A stretch of DNA of 43,189 nucleotides, taken from Butyrivibrio sp. INlla21. GTDB taxonomy: Bacteria > Bacillota > Clostridia > Lachnospirales > Lachnospiraceae. Shown here one piece after another: positions 24,640-33,212 of this stretch. The stretch's first letter is position 1; each line of letters opens with the position of its first letter. The stretch is from the NCBI RefSeq assembly GCF_900116875.1, contig NZ_FPCC01000023.1, forward strand, positions 1 through 43,189, read 5' to 3'. The position numbers and the translations under genes are program-made. The notes beneath the pieces were generated by a model. It ran no database searches, was not told the origin of the DNA, and worked only from the letters and a program-made list of their open reading frames with translations.

Positions 24640-26553
24640 TCACATTTCATCGGCGTTTTCAAACGTTTGTTCTCCAAAATTCGTATATGCTTTTATAAAA
24701 AAGTCCTTGTCACTCTGACTTTCAAGAAATGCTTCGTCATCAGACAGATAGTAGCTGTTTCCGCTCGCAGAATAATTGTTTTCAAAGCTTCCCGTAAGGT
24801 TCTTCCACTCATCATAATTCTTGGGACTTATATTATCGGCCGCAGCTTCAAAGACAAGCTGCTGTTCACGCACGGGCTTTATGACTACAAGGAAGGTATC
24901 TCCCTTTTTAAGCTCTATGCCGCTGATATCGGAGTTCTTATCGTCTTCCGTGTCCTGTCCCGCATCAATCGGAAATGTATGAAAACCTGCACTTACAGCC
25001 GAAATCTTCTGCGCATACACAGGCTCTTTTAACTTATTCAGATCGATCTTACCATCCGTTACTTCCGCATTCTTATAGATTTCTGCCTCATACTGCCCGT
25101 AGCAATCAAGACTCATAAATCCGAAAGCCTTCAGGGTTTCATCAGCCTGTGCTTCATACATTACTGCGTATGGCTTATCGGTATTTTTATATGCAAAAAC
25201 GGTATTTAGTGAATCATCAAGAGTGCTCTCCAAGTTGGTAAGAAAGCCCGCCACCTGATAATTGTTGTCATAAAAATCACTGTCACTCTTTGCCGCAACG
25301 GAATATGCGGAAATACTGTCTATAGACAACGTGTCGTCATAATACGAAAGATAAAAGAAGCCCTTGTCTCCCGCCGTATCTCCCCAGCTGTTCTTGCAAA
25401 GCCAAGCTCCGTTTCCGAAAGGTCTTGAGCTGAAATTGGCGGCGCTGTAATCATCATCCCATCCGATTATTGAAATCTCGTGATCGGCGGTCGGAATCTT
25501 CTCATCTTCAAAAAATGAATAGAGCGATCTGTGACTGTTTTTCCAAAACTTCTCAGCGGAGTTTACGCCTGCGGTAACAGCTCCGTGCTTAAGGATCATT
25601 CTTTTTATAAGATCGTTGTTTGAAATATCGCCTCTCACCTGACTTACGTCCTGCACATGAAAATCGGCGTCATATGCTCCGGAAGGCTTATCCTTGTTGT
25701 CCTTAAACAAATATTCGCTGCCGTAAATACTCTTAAATGCGTTGTTGCCTTTCTCGTAAACAGGGCCTTTCCACGCGGTAAGAAGACTTATACAATAATC
25801 GGTAACTCCGCCGACAGCGACGTAACCTGTGTCATAATCAAATATCCAGGCGTTTTCTTCGTTATCGGGATTTACAAGCACTCTGTAATCGTCATCAATA
25901 TATCCGCCGACAGAACCTGCTGTTTTATGCACGTTGTAATACGCAAGATGCTTTTCCGAAAGATTAAGATTCTTATATGAGATATCTTCGTGGTTCTTTA
26001 AAATATCACTCTCGATAGCTCCTATCGCCGCATACGCCCAGCACAAATATGAATAGCCCTGGTCTTCCGGCGCAGTCACATAGCACTTACCGCCATCGTT
26101 TCGCGCATCGTATTTACTTGGAAGAGGTGTAGATAAAAGATATTCCGAATCGATCGGAGTTACGTCCTTATATTCATCATTTGCAAAAAAGGCTTCTTTT
26201 CCGGCATCTGAAACCGTAACAGCCTCGTTTATGACACATATATCATCAGCATCCAATTGATCCACGATCTCTTTTGCCGATTGATTTTCGGAAGCCTGAC
26301 CGGAACCACTGTTTCCCTGCTCTCCTTCAGAAAACGAACCGCCGACACCGGGATCCTTTTCGCCTGAAACAAGCGAAAGCTGGTCGTCTTCCGGAACATC
26401 GACAACCGTTACCTCCCCGTCTCGTCTTGCGGGATTGAGGGGCTTTTGCTCCCTATGCATATGTGTAGAAATTCCCAAGGCAACTGCTGCGATGAGAATT
26501 GCAGATAATCCTAACGCTAAAACCGCCTTTTTCTTCAAGTCCTTATCCCTCAC
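24640..26553 (-). CDS. Membrane-anchored papain-family (C1) cysteine peptidase with lectin-like C-terminus
   Basis: This 637-aa protein has an N-terminal signal anchor (about 10-28), an acidic Ser/Gly linker (about 40-95), then a C1A domain. Active-site residues are intact: Gln165 in EDQGYSYLCW, Cys171, His358 in ADHEISIIGWDDDY and Asn388 in CKNSWGD. The region after about 430 is a beta-rich domain like the lectin-like domain of bacterial C1 peptidases. It should act outside the membrane. The long frame starts at GTG (26551-26553) with no clear ribosome site; a TTG at 26536-26538 has GAGGG 9-10 nt upstream and may be the true start. It is 14 nt after a second cysteine peptidase gene. Confidence 0.88.
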   Translation of the reverse strand: MRDKDLKKKAVLALGLSAILIAAVALGISTHMHREQKPLNPARRDGEVTVVDVPEDDQLSLVSGEKDPGVGGSFSEGEQGNSGSGQASENQSAKEIVDQLDADDICVINEAVTVSDAGKEAFFANDEYKDVTPIDSEYLLSTPLPSKYDARNDGGKCYVTAPEDQGYSYLCWAYAAIGAIESDILKNHEDISYKNLNLSEKHLAYYNVHKTAGSVGGYIDDDYRVLVNPDNEENAWIFDYDTGYVAVGGVTDYCISLLTAWKGPVYEKGNNAFKSIYGSEYLFKDNKDKPSGAYDADFHVQDVSQVRGDISNNDLIKRMILKHGAVTAGVNSAEKFWKNSHRSLYSFFEDEKIPTADHEISIIGWDDDYSAANFSSRPFGNGAWLCKNSWGDTAGDKGFFYLSYYDDTLSIDSISAYSVAAKSDSDFYDNNYQVAGFLTNLESTLDDSLNTVFAYKNTDKPYAVMYEAQADETLKAFGFMSLDCYGQYEAEIYKNAEVTDGKIDLNKLKEPVYAQKISAVSAGFHTFPIDAGQDTEDDKNSDISGIELKKGDTFLVVIKPVREQQLVFEAAADNISPKNYDEWKNLTGSFENNYSASGNSYYLSDDEAFLESQSDKDFFIKAYTNFGEQTFENADEM

Positions 26554-26567
26554 GCTGCTAATTTTGC

Positions 26568-27200
26568 TTATTTTAAATAAGTTGTATTAAATGAACCGAA
26601 TATTGACTGCGTTATATCTTTTGCAAATGCTTCATAATCAAGATAGTGAAAGCCGCTCTTCCAGCCGTCTACCACTTGAAGCATTGGGTACTCTTTTCCG
26701 TTAACTCTCCAGATGCTGTAGCCTGCGACTACGATCGTGTGATCCTTGTAAAAGCCCCTTGCTATGTTCATGATAACAGGTCTTCCGCTGTCTATCTCTT
26801 TTTTGATGTGTCTGTCAAAGCTGAAGATGTAGTGACCTTTGCACTTAGCTTTGATACCGTATTCTTTAAAAGCTTCTCTTGATATACCCGAGATAAAAAA
26901 AGGTACTGTTCCGCGTTTGTCGCTGTAGCCGTAGCTTTCCGCTATCTCTTCAACCTTTTTGTAAATGATATTTATTTCACCCGGAATACTCTGAATCTCA
27001 TTTTTTTGTCTGTAATAATCGATCACTCTCGTAACCGCCACTACAGAGCAGTTCCTTGTGCGTCTTCCGCTTATTGTTTCCATGGAATCCGTGTTGATGG
27101 AAAGAGGACGACCTCTTTTTATCATGGTACCCATCTTCCCGTACTGCTGCATAAGATAGTGCTGAATACTGAGAATTCCGCCGTATGGTTTCTTTTTCAT
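26568..27200 (-). CDS. C39-like (Peptidase_C39_2) cysteine peptidase
   Basis: This 210-aa protein has the papain-like C39 layout. The nucleophile is Cys51 in RNCSVVAVTRVIDYY, followed by PVIMNIARGFYKDHTIVVAGY with His154, and Asp178 in LQVVDGW. An oxyanion Gln, normally a few residues before the Cys, is not evident, so activity is uncertain. There is no signal peptide or ABC domain, unlike bacteriocin processing C39 proteins, so it is probably cytoplasmic or exported by an unusual route. It is the first gene of a run with the papain-like peptidase and the 96-aa protein. AGGAAAATAGGC precedes the ATG. Confidence 0.72.
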   Translation of the reverse strand: MKKKPYGGILSIQHYLMQQYGKMGTMIKRGRPLSINTDSMETISGRRTRNCSVVAVTRVIDYYRQKNEIQSIPGEINIIYKKVEEIAESYGYSDKRGTVPFFISGISREAFKEYGIKAKCKGHYIFSFDRHIKKEIDSGRPVIMNIARGFYKDHTIVVAGYSIWRVNGKEYPMLQVVDGWKSGFHYLDYEAFAKDITQSIFGSFNTTYLK

Positions 27201-27316
27201 GCCTATTTTCCTGTAAAAATATTAGTTGTTACTAATGATTATAGCTCATTCTGTGGCTAAATATGATTATTTTGTGATTTTTTTGCGAACTTTATGTTTT
27301 TTGGAATATTTAAATG

Positions 27317-27322
27317 TATAAT
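27317..27322 (+). promoter_or_regulatory. Likely -10 box of the GGDEF-EAL gene
   Basis: A perfect TATAAT lies at 27317-27322. The in-frame ATG at 27314 would lie upstream of the start of transcription, which supports the downstream ATG at 27377 with its ribosome site. No good -35 is visible. Confidence 0.5.
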
Positions 27323-27376
27323 GAAGCTAGCTTAAATGCATTACTTAATAGGGAAGGAAGCGAGGAGAATAACTCT

Positions 27377-28714
27377 ATGAACGTATCGCCACGATCCTCA
27401 GATTCAGTTAGCCTCGGTTTAAATACTTATCACGATATCATTAAAGCTCCGGCAGTGGACCCTTTAACCGGTTTATGTTCCAAGGAACAATTTTTCTTAC
27501 TAGCTAAAGACTTTGATAGGAAGCACCCTCTCGAGGGCGTTGATGCTATAGTTCTTAATTACAATAAATTCCACCTTATCAATGAGTTATACGGAAGAAA
27601 GTTTGGAGATAAAGTCCTTTGTGCAATAGCGGATTGCGTATCCGAGACTGCCAAGGAACACGGGGGCATCGCCTGCAGATATGATGCTGATAAATTCTAC
27701 ATGTACATCAAGCATCAGAAGAGCTACGAATTTTTGATACATCAGGTATCTGATAAACTTGCACATATGATGAAGACCCCTGACATTCGCGTCAGGATCG
27801 GTATATACCCCGATCTCTTCAAGGATGCAACCATTGAGCAGCGCTTTGACAGAGCAATGCAGGCTTGCAATTCCATCACTAAGGGGCACGCTACCTGTTA
27901 CGAGATCTACGATTCCAAGATGCATGAAAAAGAAATGTTTGAGGCAAGGCTGCTGGACAGCATTGGCTCTGCTTTTGCTGAAAATCAGTTCTCTCTTGCT
28001 TTTCAGCCTAAGTACAACGTACACGGTAATCTCCCCAAGCTTACGAGCGCTGAGGTTTTGATCCGTTGGAAGCATCCGGAATTCGGTCTTGTTAAGCCTG
28101 ATTTCTTCATTCCTTTATTTGAAGAGAACGGTCTTATCAGACAGCTCGACAGATATGTATGGCGCGAGGCTGCGGCACAGATCCGCAGATGGAAGGACGA
28201 ACTTGGATATTCAATTCCTGTATCCGTCAACGTTTCACGAGTTGATATCTTCGATCCCGACATTATAGATTACCTCAAGCAGCTCATTAAGGATTACGAT
28301 ATTGAGACCGGCGATCTTCATCTTGAGATCACTGAGACCGCTTATACAGATAATGTTGAACAGATTGTTTCTGTTGTAAAAGAGCTCCAGAGAGAAGGCT
28401 TTATGGTTGAGATGGATGACTTCGGTAAGGGCTATTCATCAATCAACATGCTAACCAATCTTCCACTCGATGCTCTTAAGCTCGATATTGGATTTATAAA
28501 AGATATAACCGAGAACAACAAGGGCAAGAACTTACTCGGATGCATTCTTGAGATTGCCAAGCTTCTCAACCTCACGGTAATCGCCGAAGGTGTTGAGAAC
28601 TCCAAGCAGTATTTCCTTCTTAAGAACGCCGGATGCGATGAGATTCAGGGCTTCTATTTCTCAAAGCCCCTTGCATCGACAGAATTTAGAAATCTTCTGG
28701 TTTCGGAAGCATAA
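27377..28714 (+). CDS. GGDEF-EAL protein with degenerate GGDEF, probable c-di-GMP phosphodiesterase
   Basis: The start is the ATG at 27377, 9 nt after GAGGAG, giving 445 aa. The GGDEF domain (about 28-180) has RYDADKF at 101-107 instead of RYGGDEF, so both glycines and the catalytic Glu are lost and cyclase activity is unlikely. The EAL domain (about 190-440) has EVL in place of EAL but keeps Glu226, the Asn in VNVSR, the Glu in EITETA, MDDFGKGYSS, the Lys in LKLD, AEGVEN and QGFYFSKP, so phosphodiesterase activity is likely. It has no membrane segment or sensor domain and stands alone, divergent from the peptidase operon. Confidence 0.9.
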   Translation: MNVSPRSSDSVSLGLNTYHDIIKAPAVDPLTGLCSKEQFFLLAKDFDRKHPLEGVDAIVLNYNKFHLINELYGRKFGDKVLCAIADCVSETAKEHGGIACRYDADKFYMYIKHQKSYEFLIHQVSDKLAHMMKTPDIRVRIGIYPDLFKDATIEQRFDRAMQACNSITKGHATCYEIYDSKMHEKEMFEARLLDSIGSAFAENQFSLAFQPKYNVHGNLPKLTSAEVLIRWKHPEFGLVKPDFFIPLFEENGLIRQLDRYVWREAAAQIRRWKDELGYSIPVSVNVSRVDIFDPDIIDYLKQLIKDYDIETGDLHLEITETAYTDNVEQIVSVVKELQREGFMVEMDDFGKGYSSINMLTNLPLDALKLDIGFIKDITENNKGKNLLGCILEIAKLLNLTVIAEGVENSKQYFLLKNAGCDEIQGFYFSKPLASTEFRNLLVSEA

Positions 28715-28734
28715 GATTATTTGATCAAAATAAT

Positions 28735-28768
28735 AAGCATGGCTTAGATATAATTCCAAGCCATGCTT
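28735..28768. terminator. Bidirectional terminator between convergent genes
   Basis: AAGCATGGCTT and AAGCCATGCTT form an 11-bp stem with a 12-nt loop. TTTTATTT follows on the + strand and TTATTATTTT on the minus strand, so it can serve both the GGDEF-EAL gene and the CDF gene. Confidence 0.88.
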
Positions 28769-28798
28769 TTATTTGTGTAGATATGAGTGTATATATGA

Positions 28799-29905
28799 TC
28801 AGTCCGAGAAATTGTAATCAATCTGGATATCAACATCATAGTCAGGATACAGCTCTCTTGCTCTCTTAAGAACAGCTGCATGTGTTTCAAATTTGTTCTT
28901 GGCTTCGATGTTAAGTACAAGATCAAAACGAATCTCTTTTGTCTCAGAGTTCATATAAAAACCGTGTGTAGAAAGCACATCGGGATAATCCTTGATCAGC
29001 TCACGTATCTTTAAGTGAGCTTCCTTTGCCGCTTCATCATTGGTATTTGATGAATAAATAGATATTCCCGTCATGCTGATACCTTTTTCAATGAAGACTT
29101 TCTTAGCGATCTCGCGCTCTATACGGTCGATCTGAACCGCGTTCATGGTATCATCAACTTCGATATGCGCCGAGCCCATAAGGCTTTCGGAACCGTAGTT
29201 ATGTACAACAAGATCATACACTCCCTTTACACCGTCAACACTTCTGATCACATGCTTGATCTCTTTTGACATCTCATGAGTTATTCTCTCACCAAGCAGT
29301 TCACTGATCGTATCCTTAAGTGTCTCGTAGCCTGTCTTAATAATGATGAAAGCAATGATCACACCGATGTAAGCCTCAATACTAAGTCCTGTAGTGATAA
29401 AGATTAATGCTGCGGCTAGTGTTGCGGTTGATATGATCGAATCATTAAGTGCATCCTTTCCCGATGCAACAAGTGAATCCGAATCTACTTTCTCACCGGT
29501 CTTCTTGGTAAATAAGCCGAGTGCGATCTTAACCACTATAGCCGTCGCAACTATTATAAGTGCAGGAACGCCGTAATCAGGTACTTCGGGATGAATTATC
29601 TTTTTAACGGACTCGATAAGCGATGTAATTCCGGCGTAGAGAATGATAACACCGATAACAACAGCTGACATGTACTCTATTCTGCCGTATCCGAAAGGAT
29701 GCTTCTTATCGGGCTCTTTTGCCGAGAGCTTCGCTCCTATAATAGTAATGATCGATGACATCGCATCGCTTAAGTTATTTACCGCATCCATCGTGATAGC
29801 AACGGAATTGGAAAGGATTCCCACAAACGCCTTAAATGCCGATAATATGAGATTTGCTACAATTCCTATTATTCCGGTTCTTACTATCGTTTTCGTTCTG
29901 TCCAT
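28799..29905 (-). CDS. Cation diffusion facilitator (CDF) exporter
   Basis: This 368-aa protein has six predicted helices in residues about 10-205 and a cytoplasmic metal-binding alpha/beta domain after about 210. Helix 2 carries DAVNNLSD (40-47), helix 5 carries DALND, and KKHPFGYGRIEY precedes helix 3, all standard for CDF proteins. These exchange cytoplasmic Zn2+, Mn2+, Fe2+ or similar for protons. The residues are closer to the Mn/Fe-type than to the HxxxD zinc type, but metal choice is not certain. The C-terminal extension beyond the usual 300 aa resembles a second regulatory domain. It is 15 nt after the lipoprotein gene and has AAGGAG 7 nt before its ATG. Confidence 0.93.
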   Translation of the reverse strand: MDRTKTIVRTGIIGIVANLILSAFKAFVGILSNSVAITMDAVNNLSDAMSSIITIIGAKLSAKEPDKKHPFGYGRIEYMSAVVIGVIILYAGITSLIESVKKIIHPEVPDYGVPALIIVATAIVVKIALGLFTKKTGEKVDSDSLVASGKDALNDSIISTATLAAALIFITTGLSIEAYIGVIIAFIIIKTGYETLKDTISELLGERITHEMSKEIKHVIRSVDGVKGVYDLVVHNYGSESLMGSAHIEVDDTMNAVQIDRIEREIAKKVFIEKGISMTGISIYSSNTNDEAAKEAHLKIRELIKDYPDVLSTHGFYMNSETKEIRFDLVLNIEAKNKFETHAAVLKRARELYPDYDVDIQIDYNFSD

Positions 29906-29920
29906 ACTTAGCTCCTTATA

Positions 29921-30949
29921 TTAAAATGAATAGATTCCGCCCTGATCCGACTTCTGCCACTGCTTGTCGCCATCGATACCAAAGTCAAGAAACTGTTTGG
30001 TTTTCTCATAAAATGAGGCATTATGATATTCTATTGAAACAGTATTACCGTTTTGTGTTTCTTCACTGTAGTTTACGATCACTACTCCGTTATCAACTCT
30101 GTAGATATCGTCTACTTGGAAACCTTCATTTCGTATCTCCGAGGCAAGATCAATTCCGCATATTGAAGCAAGCTCATCTTCGGTAATGGAATGCGCGCCA
30201 TAGTAGCAAAAATCCTGCTTATCTTTATCAAAGTAAGCGTAGTAATTCTTCCACGTATGTCCCGTAGCCATCTTCTCGCTCTCATCTGCCCCGATCTCAT
30301 ATTCAACACACATATCATAGGCAGGGTGAGAAACCAAAAAATCATCAATCTTTTCGTCGGTATATAAGTAACCTGTTCCGGATATACGTGATTTTTCACA
30401 TTTTCCGTTTTTTACGAAAAATATTTTCGAATATGCTTCTGATATATAAGCTTCCGTCAGCATAACAATTTTCACATTTTCAACCGTCATTGGCTCAAAT
30501 ACAGATCCTTTTTCATTCACGGCTATATTCTTTTGTTCTAAAACCTGCTCGCATGAATCATCGCTTACAAACCATAAACTGCCATTGCTTCCGATGATCT
30601 CATCCGGCTCTCCGCCAAGAAAAACAAAAGCCTCTTTATCTCCGTCTCCGTCAAAGTCATCAACAAGAGATTCCTGCACATCCATAGGTACATTTCCGGC
30701 CACAGATAAAGCCTTACTGATATAAGGATCATCTACGCTCTCCTGACCTGCTGATGTTGCAGTGTCGCCGGCATCATCCGATGTTGCTGCGCCTGTGGCA
30801 TCCTCAGTAACATCCTGCAAAGTTAGCTCCTCTTGGCTCGTCTCTGCGGTTTCCGCATCGATCTCTTCCCCGCATCCTGTAATCGAGCACAACATCAGGC
30901 CTGCCAAAACAGTGGCACTTACTTTATTTAATAACTTCTTTTTCATCAT
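29921..30949 (-). CDS. Lipoprotein with calcium-site-like loop, function unknown
   Basis: This 342-aa exported lipoprotein has a signal peptide ending in SITGC (Cys26) and a long Thr/Ser/Asp/Glu linker (27-75). The segment SLVDDFDGDGDKEAFVFLGG resembles the Asp-rich calcium loop of FG-GAP/EF-hand-like repeats. The rest is mixed beta, with no catalytic motif that I recognise. The ATG at 30947-30949 has AAGGTG 6 nt upstream. It is 15 nt upstream of the CDF gene and may share its mRNA, but a functional link is not evident. Confidence 0.72.
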   Translation of the reverse strand: MMKKKLLNKVSATVLAGLMLCSITGCGEEIDAETAETSQEELTLQDVTEDATGAATSDDAGDTATSAGQESVDDPYISKALSVAGNVPMDVQESLVDDFDGDGDKEAFVFLGGEPDEIIGSNGSLWFVSDDSCEQVLEQKNIAVNEKGSVFEPMTVENVKIVMLTEAYISEAYSKIFFVKNGKCEKSRISGTGYLYTDEKIDDFLVSHPAYDMCVEYEIGADESEKMATGHTWKNYYAYFDKDKQDFCYYGAHSITEDELASICGIDLASEIRNEGFQVDDIYRVDNGVVIVNYSEETQNGNTVSIEYHNASFYEKTKQFLDFGIDGDKQWQKSDQGGIYSF

Positions 30950-31018
30950 CTCTTACACCTTTTCCTTTTATAAACATATTATCAAACAATGGAATTATAT
31001 CACAGTATACCTTTCTTC

Positions 31019-31047
31019 TTGAAAAAAGAATTCAAAACCATGATAAT
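31019..31047 (+). promoter_or_regulatory. Promoter predicting a leaderless methyltransferase mRNA
   Basis: TTGAAA (31019-31024), a 17-bp spacer and GATAAT (31042-31047) are a good sigma-A match. Only 6 nt separate the -10 from the ATG at 31054, so the expected start of transcription is the A of the start codon. No ribosome site precedes that ATG, which agrees with a leaderless transcript. Confidence 0.6.
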
Positions 31048-31053
31048 TATTCT

Positions 31054-33141
31054 ATGGGCAAAAAAGGCGAAGACATAAACATAACTTCAAAAGAAGCCGC
31101 AGAAATGCTGGGAATATCCAGGGCGACGATCGCCAATTGGATCAAACTCGGAAAACTGTCCGGTAAAAAAAAGGGAGAAAGATATATTCTCTCTTTATCT
31201 GATGTCCAAAAAGCCAAGAAAGCCCTTGAATCATCTTCTCTTTTACAAAGTAGGAGAAACAAGAGCTTATCTGAAAAAAACTTTATCCCAAAGTCCTATA
31301 TAAGCAAGAAATCCCCTAATTACAAGCATATCAAGAAGCTCATTTCTTATATTATGTATAGCGAACGAGGCATCGACATCGCCGATCTCATTACCTTCTA
31401 TGCCCTTACCATGCTTAATCGTAACGGCGTAAGCTCGGATTATTACAAGCAGCTGATCTATGATCTTCTCCATGTTAAAAGAGATGACCACGCAACGGAA
31501 GCGAACTTTGAAAACGCTGTAACAGCTCATCTTAAAGAAATCATGAACCTTGGTTTTGTGTTGAACGACTATCCGCTTACATATATTGAAGGCGAAGATA
31601 CTCTGGGAATGCTCTACATCTCGCTTCGAAGACTCCGTGACAAAAAATCAAAAGGGGCATATTATACTCCGTTTTACGCAGTCGACACCTGTCTTTCTAA
31701 GTTAAAAGAGATATCCCCCAATAATGCCAAGATTCTCGATCCCGCCTGCGGAAGCGGAAATTTTCTTATAAGGCTTCCCAAAAACATACCAATAGAAAAC
31801 ATCTATGGCTGCGACATCGATAAGATTTCCGTATGCATAGCAAGGATAAATCTCGCGCTCAAATACGGCCTTAAGTCCCAGGAAAGCGCGGATGTTCTTA
31901 TGAATAACATTAAGGAAATGGACTTCCTTACATCTGAAACTGCAGACAAAAGAGCCGACGACAAGCCGTTTTCTCCAAATAGCGGTTTTGACGTGATCCT
32001 CGGTAATCCGCCGTGGGGCTACTCTTTTAGCTCATACGACATAAAACGATTAAAAAAGTTTTTTCCTTTGCTTTCGTCAAGCGCAAGGCCCGAATCATTT
32101 TCTCTTTTTATAGAAAAGGGCCTGTCTGTATTAAAAGATAACGGTACGCTTACATATCTTCTTCCCGAGACACTTCTCGGATCTGATATGTATCTTTCTA
32201 TAAGAAAAGAGATCCTGTCAAAAGGCTGTGTCACAGGCATTTCTTACCTTGGAGATATTTTCGACAAGGTTCAGTGTCCATGCATTATTTTGACTGTCAA
32301 AAAAGGTGCCTCCGGTAAAGCCTCCGCAGTCGCTAATCATGAAGATATAAATATTTCTTTTTACAAAAGAAAAGCAGGACTATCCAAAATTGATGATTTT
32401 AAAGCAGCATCAGACAGATTATCAGAAAGCTCTTTTCATATTTTATGCGGAAGTAAAGACTACGAGCTGATAAAGAAAATAGAGAGTTCAGAACACTTTA
32501 CGTTAAAAGATAAGGCAGATTTTGCACTCGGAATCGTAACGGGAAACAATAAAAAGCTGTTGTCGGATGTTTGCTCAAAGGGGTTCGAACCAATAGCAAA
32601 AGGAAGTAATATCAACTCTTACGTGGTTTCCGCCCCGGCGTCGTACATTGTATATAACCCGGATGAATTCCAGCAATGCGCGGACGAGTGTTATTACAGG
32701 GCAAAAGAAAAACTTCTGTACCGTTTCATCTGCAGCAGACCCGTATTTGCTTACGACGACACGGGATTACTTTCTTTAAACAGTGCAAATATCATGATAC
32801 CGAAAGTGCCAAAATACACTGCGCTATACATACTCTGCGTACTTAATTCGCCAGTAATAAGCTATTATTACAAAAACTCTTTTAAGAATATGAAAGTACT
32901 TCGCTCTGCTATCGAGTCTCTTCCGATCCCCGTATGCGATGCAAAAACTATTGAAGAGATCACAGAGCTTGCCAAAGAGCTTATAAGTTCAATAAAAGAT
33001 GCACGATCGGAAAGCAATAAATCCTACGTAAGCACTTCTATTGCTGACAACATAGATCATAAGATTGCATATTTATACGGACTAAACGATAAAGAATATC
33101 ACTATATCTGTGAAAAATGCAAGGAAAAACAAAGTTTATAA
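31054..33141 (+). CDS. Solitary N6-adenine DNA methyltransferase with N-terminal HTH domain
   Basis: This 695-aa protein joins an excisionase/MerR-like helix-turn-helix (residues about 9-52: ITSKEAAEMLGISRATIANW, then GERYILSLSDV) to an Eco57I/TaqI-like adenine methylase. It has GAYYTP (201-206), SAM motif I DPACGSGNF (229-237) and the catalytic NPPWG (318-322). The region after about 480 resembles a TaqI-type target-recognition domain. There is no nuclease domain or separate nuclease, specificity or immunity gene nearby, so it is an orphan rather than a restriction enzyme. The HTH fusion suggests either targeting help or use as a regulator. The start is fixed by the HTH and by the promoter ending 6 nt upstream. 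Confidence 0.87.
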   Translation: MGKKGEDINITSKEAAEMLGISRATIANWIKLGKLSGKKKGERYILSLSDVQKAKKALESSSLLQSRRNKSLSEKNFIPKSYISKKSPNYKHIKKLISYIMYSERGIDIADLITFYALTMLNRNGVSSDYYKQLIYDLLHVKRDDHATEANFENAVTAHLKEIMNLGFVLNDYPLTYIEGEDTLGMLYISLRRLRDKKSKGAYYTPFYAVDTCLSKLKEISPNNAKILDPACGSGNFLIRLPKNIPIENIYGCDIDKISVCIARINLALKYGLKSQESADVLMNNIKEMDFLTSETADKRADDKPFSPNSGFDVILGNPPWGYSFSSYDIKRLKKFFPLLSSSARPESFSLFIEKGLSVLKDNGTLTYLLPETLLGSDMYLSIRKEILSKGCVTGISYLGDIFDKVQCPCIILTVKKGASGKASAVANHEDINISFYKRKAGLSKIDDFKAASDRLSESSFHILCGSKDYELIKKIESSEHFTLKDKADFALGIVTGNNKKLLSDVCSKGFEPIAKGSNINSYVVSAPASYIVYNPDEFQQCADECYYRAKEKLLYRFICSRPVFAYDDTGLLSLNSANIMIPKVPKYTALYILCVLNSPVISYYYKNSFKNMKVLRSAIESLPIPVCDAKTIEEITELAKELISSIKDARSESNKSYVSTSIADNIDHKIAYLYGLNDKEYHYICEKCKEKQSL

Positions 33142-33148
33142 AAATTAG

Positions 33149-33177
33149 TTTACTTTTACAGTTTAAAGTGTTATAGT
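33149..33177 (+). promoter_or_regulatory. Promoter of the DAHP synthase gene
   Basis: TTTACT (33149-33154), exactly 17 bp, and TATAGT (33172-33177) are a good match. Transcription would start near 33184, leaving a 29-nt leader that carries GGAGG. The leader is too short for a Trp/Phe attenuator or T-box. Confidence 0.6.
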
Positions 33178-33212
33178 GTAAATCGAATGTTTTATACGGA
33201 GGTAATTTATTA

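Noticed and set aside
31054..33141. The methyltransferase as part of a restriction or BREX/DISARM-type defence island
   Set aside because: No nuclease, helicase, PglZ or other defence gene is adjacent; the flanks are a lipoprotein gene and DAHP synthase.
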